From Desulfarculaceae bacterium (lineage in GTDB: Bacteria > Desulfobacterota > Desulfarculia > Desulfarculales > Desulfarculaceae), in the NCBI GenBank assembly GCA_028277825.1, contig JANQFN010000521.1, forward strand, positions 1-37,381: a stretch of 37,381 nt of DNA. Reading direction: 5' to 3'. The stretch's first letter is position 1; every line of letters starts with the position of its first letter. A model generated the notes under the pieces. The model had not been told where the DNA came from. It ran no database searches and saw only the letters and a program-made list of their open reading frames with translations. The position numbers and the translations under genes are program-made. Positions 27,514 to 35,514 of this stretch are shown piece after piece.

Positions 27514-29538
27514 ATGGCAGACACGGAGGTAGTTGGCCTTGACAATATGCCAATCTGGGTGTTTGGCCCCGCAGATGAAATTGGCATTGATACTAAGGTT
27601 ATAGGCAGAACTAACGAGGAGACTGGGCTTGGTACTATTGTTACTGGTCTCCGGGAAACATACCGCCCCCCAGCCACCAACGCCCGCGCCACGGCCAGGA
27701 GCTACATAGACGGCGGGGTGCTGAAGTACGCGGCGGCGAATCAGTCTTGCTTTGAGGACGGCCTGCTGTCCATCAGCCCAGCGGTGAGCAACCTGCTGGA
27801 GCAAACCGAGTCGTTTGACAACGCCTACTGGAACAACCTGGGCAGCCGGCTCAACATCACTGCTGATGCCGGGACCGCCCCGGATGGCTCGAACACAGCG
27901 GATTTGATAACCGCGACCGAATCCGGGAACAACTACTACGGGATCACCAAGGGTGGAATTACCGTAGTCAACGGCACCACCTACACCCATTCACGGTTTG
28001 TCAAACATGTAGACCAGCGATGGGTTTACATGGACGTGGACGGCGGGGCCACCTCCGCCTGGTTTGACCTGCTGAATGAGACAGTAGGCACGGAATCGCC
28101 TGGTGTCACCGGGCGCATTGAGAACATAGGCAATGGCTGGCTTCGGTTGTCCATTACCTATACCGCCACGGATACCAGCTTTGGGGAGGTGGCCCTTTGG
28201 TTCTGCGATACAGACAATGGTGCGCAGTTCAGTGGCGGCACCACCAGCATCTATATGTGGGGCGCCCAGCTAACCGCCTCCAGCGTGCCGCTGCCCTATG
28301 CCCCAAACGACGCGAACAACGCCAACGACATGGGTGGGTCCAGCAGCGCCGACGCCATATCCTTCACCCTGCCGCAAGACGTTAAAGACCTGCTCTCCAC
28401 TGAGCAACCCCCACCCACCAGCGCCTACGACGAAACCAGCGGGGCCTTGGTGCTGTCCACGGTGGACGGCACGGCCTTTGCCATGCCCAATGACGGCTCC
28501 GGGGCAGACATCTCCCCCTACGCGGGCACCCACGTAATCAAGCTGGTGGACTCGGCGGGCAAGGTGGCCTGGGGGTATCTGGGCGCAGCCGGGACCGGGG
28601 AAACGCTGGGGAGTGAGTTGCTGGACAATCCCGACTTTGATTTAGGCGATCAGGATTGGGACGTATCTGACCCCACCTGGAGCATTGCCGATCAGGGTGG
28701 TGGTGACTACGAGGGCGTGGCCACGGCTGTCCCCATTGATTATATGCTCTACCAGACGGCCACCGGCCTAACCGCAAACATACTGATGAAGGTCACAGCC
28801 GAGTGTACCAATTACACTTCTGGTGGGGCCTACGTTCGCGCCCACGATGGAACCAACCAACAGCTGGGCACCCTGCTGGACGGCGTGAAATCCGGTGTCC
28901 TTTACTACACCAGCCGGAACACCGCTTGGACCGTGGCCGCTGCCAGGGCCAGCGCCAATGGAACGACCCTGCGGGTTGATGGCTTTTCTGCCAAGCAAGT
29001 CACCGCCCCGCCCGCAACCGGGACCTGGATAGTCGACACCCCCGGCGGCGCGACAAAAAACTTCGCCTATATCGAATCGGGCTTTGACCCCAACGACATC
29101 AGCACCTACGACCTGTACCCCATCGGCCAGTGGCGCTCAGAGGGGACGTTGGTGGTGGAGTGGGTGCCGGGGTTTGGTGAGGGCGACGTGGCCTCGGGCA
29201 ATCACGGCATTATCTCTATTACCGACAGCGATGACAGCCTGCTCTTGTTTGACGCCGGCGTAGGGATTTGGTCCTACGATGGGACTAATTATCGCTCAGT
29301 GGATCCCGCCGTCATAGCTAGCACCCCCTACAACCTGGCCGTCCGTTGGAACTCCGCAACCAATCAAATGCAGGTGGGCTACGACTCAACTTGGGGCACG
29401 GCGGCCTCTTACGACGGCGCGTTCACCCTCGGCTCCAACCTCAACTTCGGCTACTCCCCGGCCTACCCCTTCAAGCTGGGCCGGGTGCTGTTCTACGACA
29501 AGTGGATGCCGGGGAATCCGGAGGAGATGTTGCCGTGA
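27514..29538 (+). CDS. tail fibre / receptor-binding-like protein with carbohydrate-binding-like domains
   Basis: NLLEQTESFDNAYWNNLGSRLNITADAGTAPDGSNTADLITATESGNNYYGIT module; beta-rich C-terminus. Confidence 0.6.
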   Translation: MADTEVVGLDNMPIWVFGPADEIGIDTKVIGRTNEETGLGTIVTGLRETYRPPATNARATARSYIDGGVLKYAAANQSCFEDGLLSISPAVSNLLEQTESFDNAYWNNLGSRLNITADAGTAPDGSNTADLITATESGNNYYGITKGGITVVNGTTYTHSRFVKHVDQRWVYMDVDGGATSAWFDLLNETVGTESPGVTGRIENIGNGWLRLSITYTATDTSFGEVALWFCDTDNGAQFSGGTTSIYMWGAQLTASSVPLPYAPNDANNANDMGGSSSADAISFTLPQDVKDLLSTEQPPPTSAYDETSGALVLSTVDGTAFAMPNDGSGADISPYAGTHVIKLVDSAGKVAWGYLGAAGTGETLGSELLDNPDFDLGDQDWDVSDPTWSIADQGGGDYEGVATAVPIDYMLYQTATGLTANILMKVTAECTNYTSGGAYVRAHDGTNQQLGTLLDGVKSGVLYYTSRNTAWTVAAARASANGTTLRVDGFSAKQVTAPPATGTWIVDTPGGATKNFAYIESGFDPNDISTYDLYPIGQWRSEGTLVVEWVPGFGEGDVASGNHGIISITDSDDSLLLFDAGVGIWSYDGTNYRSVDPAVIASTPYNLAVRWNSATNQMQVGYDSTWGTAASYDGAFTLGSNLNFGYSPAYPFKLGRVLFYDKWMPGNPEEMLP

Positions 29539-29580
29539 TAGTCACCGCAAAAAGCCAGGGCCCTGCTAGGAGTATGCATC

Positions 29581-29799
29581 ATGCCTGAGTTGAACCATAC
29601 CGCCACGTGGCGCTGGCTAATCGGCGTGCTGGTGGGTTTGCTAAGCACGGGTGCGGTGATCATGACCACCTGGCAGTTTAACCAGGACACGGCCATAGCC
29701 AACGCGGTGGAAAAAGAGGACTACCGCGACGACAAGCAGCACATTTTTGATCTACTCAAGGAGATCCGCGACGACGTAAAGGAGTTGAGGAAAAAATGA
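29581..29799 (+). CDS. small membrane protein (one TM plus coiled coil), lysis-associated
   Basis: WLIGVLVGLLSTGAVIMTTW then charged DDKQHIFDLLKEIRDDVKELRKK. Confidence 0.55.
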   Translation: MPELNHTATWRWLIGVLVGLLSTGAVIMTTWQFNQDTAIANAVEKEDYRDDKQHIFDLLKEIRDDVKELRKK

Positions 29800-30248
29800 A
29801 CTCCCGAACCGCCCTGTCACATAGGTACTTCCAGCCTTGGGAATGGGCATGTCGGGACCGGTGCGGCGGCGGCGTGAACGAAATGAATTACGACTTCACC
29901 CGCCGATTGGATTTGTCCCGGGGTTTGGGAGAGACCCTGTATCGGGTGCGTAGCGCCTACCGCTGTCTGGCCCACAACAAGGCAGTGCATGGGGTGTCTA
30001 ACAGCGCACACCTTTTGGGTGACGCCGCAGACATTGAAACCCTAAACGGCCGGGCCCGCTTCATGGTTGTGGCTCAGACCATCTTGGCCGAACTGGTCAT
30101 TCTCGGGTTTTTGGCTCCCGGCCAGGCCCGGTATTACGCAGAGGTACTGGAAGGGCAGGGGCAGATAAGAATCGGCATCCCGAACAAAGACTTTGTGCAC
30201 CTGGATATCCACCCCGACAAGCCGGCTCCGTGGCTTTTCACCTACTGA
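29796..30248 (+). CDS. endolysin, peptidase M15-like
   Basis: VRSAYRCLAHNKAVHGVSNSAHLLGDAADIET...IGIPNKDFVHLDIHPDKP: SxHxxGxAxD and HxD zinc ligands. Confidence 0.8.
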   Translation: MNSRTALSHRYFQPWEWACRDRCGGGVNEMNYDFTRRLDLSRGLGETLYRVRSAYRCLAHNKAVHGVSNSAHLLGDAADIETLNGRARFMVVAQTILAELVILGFLAPGQARYYAEVLEGQGQIRIGIPNKDFVHLDIHPDKPAPWLFTY

Positions 30249-30265
30249 GTTTTTATTCATGCCGT

Positions 30266-30280
30266 CCCCCAGCGTGGGGG
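30266..30280. other. hairpin CCCCCA-GCG-TGGGGG between endolysin and holin-like genes
   Basis: Perfect 6-bp stem. Confidence 0.45.
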
Positions 30281-30308
30281 TGCGGACATACAACAAAGGA
30301 GGAAAGAG

Positions 30309-30476
30309 ATGAATTGGTTGTCAGGCAAGAAGACCTATTTTGTGGCTGCCGCTGGCATCGCCGCCGCCCTGGCGGGCCTCGCGGGTGGCGAGCTGTCCGT
30401 GGCCGAAGCCGTAACCGCCATTCTGGGGTCGCTGGGGCTTGGCACCCTGCGCGCCGGCGTGGCCAAGGGAGGCTAG
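30309..30476 (+). CDS. holin-like small hydrophobic protein (55 aa)
   Basis: MNWLSGKKTYFVAAAGIAAALAGLAGGELSVAEAVTAILGSLGLGTLRAGVAKGG; RBS aaaggaggaaagag; below the ORF-track cutoff. Confidence 0.65.
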   Translation: MNWLSGKKTYFVAAAGIAAALAGLAGGELSVAEAVTAILGSLGLGTLRAGVAKGG

Positions 30477-30516
30477 CTGCAAGGGCGGCATAGGCCAGCA
30501 TAAAGGGAGGTGCCTT

Positions 30517-31209
30517 ATGAAGCGCCTGTTAAGTCTGCTACTGATAATTAGCCTGGCCCTGGCCTTTGGGTGCGCGGGCAACAAAAAGATCATCGAGAAG
30601 ATCGACCCCGAAACCGGGAAGGTCATTGAGCGGACCACCCTTGATGAATCAGACGCGGTGCGCAAGTCGGCTGACCAGATTAAGCACTCCAAACTCCAGT
30701 CCGAGCACAGCATCCTGGATATAAAGGCCGCGGTCAACACCACCGTGCGTTATGTCTACAAAACTGACGAGAAAGACAACCCCGTTATTGACGAGCGGAC
30801 CGGTGAGCCCATAGTTCTTGAAAAGATAGTTACAACCTCAACCTCGCCCATGGAATTCAAGAACGTGGCTTATATTCGGGCCCGGGTGCCCATGCACCCC
30901 TGGCAGCAGGTCATTGGCGATTGGGCAAGAATCGTCAAAATGGTCACTGGCACCTTGGAAAAGGCCCTGCCGTGGGGATTCAGCTATGGCATGGTCCGCG
31001 CCTTGGCTGACGTGCGCGGCGACAACATTAATATCGCGGGGGCCAATGAGCGCGGCGTGATCAACATCAAGGGCAATCAAGCTGTGAGTCAACCCTCTGT
31101 CTCGGGCGGCGGGGAAGGCAGCGGCAACAGCGCTAGCGGTTCCACCGCAACTGTGACTACCAGTACCAGTGAGACCAAAGGCGATACAAACCAGGGACTT
31201 TTTAGGTAG
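30517..31209 (+). CDS. phage-encoded lipoprotein
   Basis: MKRLLSLLLIISLALAFGCAG: signal sequence plus lipobox-like LAFG|C; RBS aagggaggtg. Confidence 0.7.
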   Translation: MKRLLSLLLIISLALAFGCAGNKKIIEKIDPETGKVIERTTLDESDAVRKSADQIKHSKLQSEHSILDIKAAVNTTVRYVYKTDEKDNPVIDERTGEPIVLEKIVTTSTSPMEFKNVAYIRARVPMHPWQQVIGDWARIVKMVTGTLEKALPWGFSYGMVRALADVRGDNINIAGANERGVINIKGNQAVSQPSVSGGGEGSGNSASGSTATVTTSTSETKGDTNQGLFR

Positions 31210-31215
31210 TGCACC

Positions 31216-31779
31216 ATGGACTACACCCCTCAATATGCCGACGTGGGCAACACCCACGGCATAGACGCCGTGAGGTTTTTTCAGCGCTTCCCTGGCGAGT
31301 CCCCCAGCCTGGCGGGCCATACCTTTGGCATCTCCCGGCCGGGGACCGTCATGGAGGCCCTGTCCACGGTGAGGGAAAAGCCTTGGCTTGAATATGACAC
31401 CCCCTGCATCATCCACCGCTGCAACAAGTTCACCCCCAGCGAACTCAAGGCCGTGGCTGATTTTGCCCGGGACAAATTTTTGGGCGATGCATACGGGGTG
31501 TTAAAAATCCCCACCCAGCTTGCCGACTGGATCTTGGCTTGGGGGGCTTATTACGCCTATGGCCGCACAGGTGAATTGAGGCTGGCCCGCAAGCTGCAGT
31601 TCCTAAGGTACAGCCTTCCCAACTGCCACCTTGTTTGGGCCATCAGTTTTGAAGATGTGCTTGGGTATCGGTTTGGGTGCCCCGCCCTGGAGACCAATCC
31701 CGACCAGATTTTAGACCATCAGCAGGCCAGCGATGATTGGGATTGCGTGTATCAGTCTCCAGGGTGGGCCGCGGTCTAA
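31216..31779 (+). CDS. possible permuted NlpC/P60 (YiiX-like) papain-fold hydrolase
   Basis: GHTFGISRPGTVMEA..., FARDKFLGDAYGVLKIP, NCHLVWAISFEDVLGYRFG...NPDQILDHQQASDDWDCVYQSP resembles H...C order of permuted NlpC/P60. Confidence 0.5.
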   Translation: MDYTPQYADVGNTHGIDAVRFFQRFPGESPSLAGHTFGISRPGTVMEALSTVREKPWLEYDTPCIIHRCNKFTPSELKAVADFARDKFLGDAYGVLKIPTQLADWILAWGAYYAYGRTGELRLARKLQFLRYSLPNCHLVWAISFEDVLGYRFGCPALETNPDQILDHQQASDDWDCVYQSPGWAAV

Positions 31780-31800
31780 TTACATCTAGCCCCCATGAGA

Positions 31801-31834
31801 CGCCCGGGCCTCATCTGGTGTAAAGCCCCGGGCG
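31801..31834. terminator. hairpin between convergent operons
   Basis: CGCCCGGG (31801-31808) / CCCGGGCG (31827-31834) in the gap between convergent gene ends. Confidence 0.5.
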
Positions 31835-31917
31835 CCCTCCTCCAAAAGGGGCCGGGAGCCGCGTTGTTGTTTTCCCTCTCTTTCCACAGCGATGCAGCCC
31901 CCGGCCCCGTCCTGCCT

Positions 31918-32361
31918 TTATTCCTTCTGCTCTAAGCCCTCCGGCGGCTCCGGCACCTGGGCCTTTTGCCAGAGGCCGGGCCACTCCTTAACAGCGGGGG
32001 ACGCGTACAGGCCATTAACTGGGGACAGAAATTTTTCTCCGTTGAGATACGTATTTTTGCGCTCAAGATATAGTTCAATGCCCTTCACCCGGCCACCGAT
32101 TGAATACCACCAAAGGCCCGGCTCCGTGGGCTCGTCAACCCAAAAGCCGGGGCGGGGCAGGGCGTTCCAGGCGGCTATGGCCGCTTCTTTTGAACAGCAT
32201 TTGGGGCCGCCCATTTCGCAGAGGTCAATACCAAAGTTGCCAGTGCAATAGACCCAATAGGTATCTTCTGGATAGCTACTAAGCCGACAGTCGTAATGCG
32301 CTTCCTTGACGCGCAACCCTTCGCTGTTTCCGCATGCTGGACACGGTTTTATCTCAGCCAT
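31918..32361 (-). CDS. Lar-like (restriction alleviation family) Zn protein
   Basis: IKPCPACGNSEGLRV...YWVYCTGNFGIDLCEMGGPKCCSKEAAIAAWN matches the Lar-type CPxCG...EAIxAWN layout. Confidence 0.6.
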   Translation of the reverse strand: MAEIKPCPACGNSEGLRVKEAHYDCRLSSYPEDTYWVYCTGNFGIDLCEMGGPKCCSKEAAIAAWNALPRPGFWVDEPTEPGLWWYSIGGRVKGIELYLERKNTYLNGEKFLSPVNGLYASPAVKEWPGLWQKAQVPEPPEGLEQKE

Positions 32362-32539
32362 TTTGCTTCTCCAGTGCCTCCCGGCCAGCGGGGGTGATGG
32401 CGTAGCATAGGGGGGTCGCGTTTTCTCGGTTTGCCACCGTCAAAAGCCCGCGTTCAACCATACGGTCTGCCACGCCCATATCTTCCAGTTGCCAATGGTA
32501 GATCAGCCCGGCGCCCCCCGCCGCTATTTTCAGTTTCAT
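32354..32539 (-). CDS. small protein with YAITPAGREALEK C-terminus (wHTH-like)
   Basis: Overlaps neighbours; C-terminus similar to the 32717..32965 ORF. Confidence 0.5.
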   Translation of the reverse strand: MKLKIAAGGAGLIYHWQLEDMGVADRMVERGLLTVANRENATPLCYAITPAGREALEKQNG

Positions 32540-32717
32540 GATTATCCTCCGCCAACTCCAACCAAAGAGCCTTCATCTCCGCCTCACAGGCTGGGCAGAC
32601 GTAAACGGTTTTGCCCCTGCCAGCACTTTGGCGGTGCATTTCCTGGTCGTGTTTTTCACATTTGGGGAACAGCGCCTTGGCCAACAGCTTCTGTGCTTCT
32701 TCACTTAACCCATCCAT
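32454..32717 (-). CDS. small Cys-containing protein (KCEKHDQEMH...VYVCPACEAEM)
   Basis: ORF starting at the preceding gene's stop. Confidence 0.5.
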   Translation of the reverse strand: MDGLSEEAQKLLAKALFPKCEKHDQEMHRQSAGRGKTVYVCPACEAEMKALWLELAEDNHETENSGGGRRADLPLATGRYGRGRPYG

Positions 32718-32965
32718 TACTCGTTTTCCTCCAACGCCCGCCTGTCGGCGGGGGTAATGGCATAGTATATGTCTCCGTAGTCCTCTATGCGCTCAACTAG
32801 GCCCAGTCCAGCTAGGGCTTTCAGCTTGGGGGCCGCCCACGATGAGGCCCGGTGGTGGGACTTGCCGCATTCCTCTCCGATGGTTATGGGCCGCCACGCC
32901 ATGTCACCTCCGGCCAGTTCGGTCAACGTGGTCAAGATAAGCCGCCGTGCATCACTCAGCTTCAT
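32717..32965 (-). CDS. winged-helix-like small protein
   Basis: LKALAGLGLVERIEDYGDIYYAITPADRRALEENE. Confidence 0.55.
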   Translation of the reverse strand: MKLSDARRLILTTLTELAGGDMAWRPITIGEECGKSHHRASSWAAPKLKALAGLGLVERIEDYGDIYYAITPADRRALEENE

Positions 32966-33344
32966 CGCTGGCCTCCTTTAGCGCCTTGCGGGCATCGTCC
33001 GCCACGCCCTCATAGCTACTGTGCTGCCAGTCGCCTTCATCGGACCGTGTAGTGGCGTCCATATCATCGAAAACGCTAACGCAACCCTCCAGCGCGGCCC
33101 GCAGCCTCGCGTTCTCATCTACTGACTCCACCAACTGATCGCCTACTATTTTTAGGTGCTGCCCGGTGGTCTTGTTGATAACTGAAAGTCTGTGGTTTAG
33201 GCTCCGAAGCTCGGCGTTCGCAGCCTCAAGGGCGTTGATACGCTCGGCCTTTTCGTCGCACTGGCGGCAGTAGGTTCTGCCTATCTGGATTTCCCGGAAG
33301 TATTCCTTGTCTTCTTTTTGGGTGGGTATGAACTCGTCGCCCAT
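32952..33344 (-). CDS. hypothetical coiled-coil protein
   Basis: CRQCDEKAERINALEAANAELRSLNHRLS...; overlaps neighbours. Confidence 0.6.
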   Translation of the reverse strand: MGDEFIPTQKEDKEYFREIQIGRTYCRQCDEKAERINALEAANAELRSLNHRLSVINKTTGQHLKIVGDQLVESVDENARLRAALEGCVSVFDDMDATTRSDEGDWQHSSYEGVADDARKALKEASDEAE

Positions 33345-33673
33345 CACGCATCCTCCCCGCTAAGTGCCTCAAGGGCTTTATCCACAATGGCCAAGGATTG
33401 CGCCGTGTGGTACTCCCCTCCGTCGACCATGCTTTTGAGCAACGCGATGGCTTTCCCCGCTTTCCTGCCCGCCCCCCGCAGCTGGTCTATCTCGTCGCAC
33501 ATGGCCTGGATCATCGGCGGGTCGTGGTGGGCAAAGTGGGCGGCGGTTTCCTCGCTGTCGCACTCTGCAACTTGGCCCTCACCGTCCACGACAAACCTTT
33601 CGTTGCCCCGCAATAGCCTGTATGGCCCTTCCGCAGCCGCCCCTGCCAACTCGCGGCTTTTAGTCGTGTCCAT
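33344..33673 (-). CDS. hypothetical protein
   Basis: EGPYRLLRGNERFVVDGEGQVAECDSEETAAHFAHHDPPMIQAMCDEID... Confidence 0.55.
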   Translation of the reverse strand: MDTTKSRELAGAAAEGPYRLLRGNERFVVDGEGQVAECDSEETAAHFAHHDPPMIQAMCDEIDQLRGAGRKAGKAIALLKSMVDGGEYHTAQSLAIVDKALEALSGEDA

Positions 33674-33863
33674 CAGCGGCGCGCTCCTTTACGCCCCCGG
33701 GAGGGGACTCAACCACCTCGATTCCTTCTATGACCGCCCCCAGTATGGTCCTGAGTATCTTCTTGCTGGGGCTTCCGTCGGGGCAGTCCTTGATCTTTAT
33801 GTGGAAGTGCGCGACTTCCCCCTTGTCCTCAAGCGTCATGAATATCTTTCCCACGTCACTCAC
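33660..33863 (-). CDS. hypothetical protein
   Basis: ORF in the compact leftward array. Confidence 0.5.
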   Translation of the reverse strand: MSDVGKIFMTLEDKGEVAHFHIKIKDCPDGSPSKKILRTILGAVIEGIEVVESPPGGVKERAADGHD

Positions 33864-33890
33864 TCCTTAGCACCCACCAGCGGGGCGGGG

Positions 33891-34133
33891 TTAGTCGTCA
33901 ACCGGCTCGTAGGTTTGCTCGAAAATGTCGGGCTTGCAGGGGTAGAACTCGCCCTTGACGCCTTTAATTATCCAGTCTTCTGGTGAAGCCCAAAGTGGGC
34001 CTTCCAGGGTGGCAACGAGTAGTTTGCCATCGCGGAATTCGGCGTCGCCGCCCACAAAAGCCTCGATTTCATCAAAGTTGCCGGTGAACTGAATCGCCTC
34101 TATCACCACCGGCTTTTTCCTGTACTTCGCCAT
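33891..34133 (-). CDS. conserved phage protein ([16 protein letters not shown]...[26 protein letters not shown])
   Basis: Sequence typical of a widespread small phage protein family; ATG at 34133 with ggaggtgg-type RBS. Confidence 0.75.
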   Translation of the reverse strand: MAKYRKKPVVIEAIQFTGNFDEIEAFVGGDAEFRDGKLLVATLEGPLWASPEDWIIKGVKGEFYPCKPDIFEQTYEPVDD

Positions 34134-34171
34134 CTTCCACCTCCTACGCAAAACGTGTCACACCGCTGGGG

Positions 34172-34351
34172 TTAGTTACGGTCAATAATCGTTTCGCCGT
34201 CCTGGCCGTAGTTCCAACCCTCCGGCAGATTTTTCCCCGTTTCGTCCATAAATTGTTCTTGCATGGCCTCAAAAACGTCTCCGTGCGCGGGGCCAAAATC
34301 TGCTCTCTGCACAAACCACTTAAGCCATTCGATTTCGGACGCTCTTTCCAC
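34172..34351 (-). CDS. small conserved phage-type protein, 59 aa (VERASEIEWLKWFVQRADFGPAHGDVFEAMQEQFMDETGKNLPEGWNYGQDGETIIDRN)
   Basis: GTG start with perfect GGAGGTGA RBS; below the track cutoff. Confidence 0.65.
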   Translation of the reverse strand: MERASEIEWLKWFVQRADFGPAHGDVFEAMQEQFMDETGKNLPEGWNYGQDGETIIDRN

Positions 34352-34374
34352 TGCTCACCTCCAAGTCAAAGCGT

Positions 34375-34656
34375 CTAGTAAGCGTTTGCAACCCGGTCGC
34401 AATATTCCCCGAAGTCTGCCGAGGACATTACGGCGCTGCGTTGCGTTTCTAGCTGACTTTCTGCCCCCTGGAGCCGAGATACAAGCCCATCAACAAGGGA
34501 GCGAATTTCCCGCACGGAATGTTCCAAACGATCCAGGCGAGTAAGCGCCGTGGCAACTTCATGGCTCTCTGCCTTTCTGCCCAACGCTAAACGCAGGCTA
34601 TTAATCTCACCTTGGAGTTGCCCCAGACCAGTTGTGGGGTCAAATTGTTGGGCCAT
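34375..34656 (-). CDS. coiled-coil protein
   Basis: MAQQFDPTTGLGQLQGEINSLRLALGRKAESHEVATALTRLDRLEHSVREIRSLVDGLVSRLQG... Confidence 0.6.
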   Translation of the reverse strand: MAQQFDPTTGLGQLQGEINSLRLALGRKAESHEVATALTRLDRLEHSVREIRSLVDGLVSRLQGAESQLETQRSAVMSSADFGEYCDRVANAY

Positions 34657-34659
34657 AAT

Positions 34660-34860
34660 TCACCTCCCGTCCAAAGCGTCAGTCCTCAACCTTGCGGCTG
34701 GGCGTCCACCAACCGGCCCAGTTTCATTGTTCGGAAGGTGTTTCTGCCCAAGCCCCCCGACTCGTGCCATGTGTGCGTTCATATAGGGGGTGCGCTTTAT
34801 GTCTCCCCCGCAGTTGGGGCATACGCGCCGTTCAACTACTTCAAACCAGGTGTATCCCAT
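34660..34860 (-). CDS. small CPNCGG protein
   Basis: RRVCPNCGGDIKRTPYMNAHMARVGG. Confidence 0.5.
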   Translation of the reverse strand: MGYTWFEVVERRVCPNCGGDIKRTPYMNAHMARVGGLGQKHLPNNETGPVGGRPAARLRTDALDGR

Positions 34861-34984
34861 GACTCACCTCCCTTTGCTGTCACCAAAGCGTCCCCAAATC
34901 CAAAAAGCGCCCCGAAAAGCCCAGAGTATTCAAGGCCCTGGAATGGCGCGGAATTTTTTTGATCAGTAGCGTCATAACTATTGT

Positions 34985-35446
34985 CTACGCGGCCCTTCTT
35001 ATAATGGCCCGGTATTTGGCTATAAATCTGTTGGTGCCGGCAAAATTGAGGTGCTGGATTGCGCTCTCCACGTCCTCACCAAACCGCTGCACACGCGCCC
35101 AGGTGTGCACGTTGGGATATATTTTGTTTGCCGGGTTGTGCCAAAATCGCGGGGGCAGGTCTTTTATAAAGTTAAAAAGGTCACAGTCGTAATGGATTAT
35201 CTCCTTAGGGGGGTACGAGTGGATACGTAAAATTACTGGATAAGCCGTCCCGTCCCATGGCAATATTTCTTTTACCGAAGCACCGCCTATCATGCCGCTT
35301 GGTCTGCGACCACCAATGTAGTCGACCAGTTCGCCCGACTCCACAAAGGGTGGCCTTCTGCGATCAAACACAAGCGGCATGGGCAGCGTGGCTACAGCTA
35401 TCCCAGACGCCAAAGATTTTAGAAACTGCCTTCTGGTTATGCCCAC
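34985..35446 (-). CDS. protein with N-terminal Tat signal peptide, unknown function
   Basis: GTG start with GGAGGTGA RBS; MGITRRQFLKSLASGIAVATLPMPLV contains canonical (S/T)RRxFLK plus hydrophobic stretch. Confidence 0.7.
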   Translation of the reverse strand: MGITRRQFLKSLASGIAVATLPMPLVFDRRRPPFVESGELVDYIGGRRPSGMIGGASVKEILPWDGTAYPVILRIHSYPPKEIIHYDCDLFNFIKDLPPRFWHNPANKIYPNVHTWARVQRFGEDVESAIQHLNFAGTNRFIAKYRAIIRRAA

Positions 35447-35462
35447 CTGATCACCTCCAAAC

Positions 35463-35514
35463 AAAAAACCCCCCAGAGCCGCCTGTCATACATCTGTCAG
35501 ACGGTTTTGGGGGG
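35463..35514 (-). terminator. leftward intrinsic terminator/attenuator-like hairpin upstream of Tat-signal gene
   Basis: Minus strand: CCCCCC...CCG(loop)CGG...GGGGGG followed by TTTTTT. Confidence 0.6.

Noticed and set aside
31892-34962. Plus-strand ORFs (e.g. 33318..33986, 34612..34962) in the right region
   Set aside because: Opposite to a tightly packed minus-strand array with good RBSs and overlapping starts/stops.
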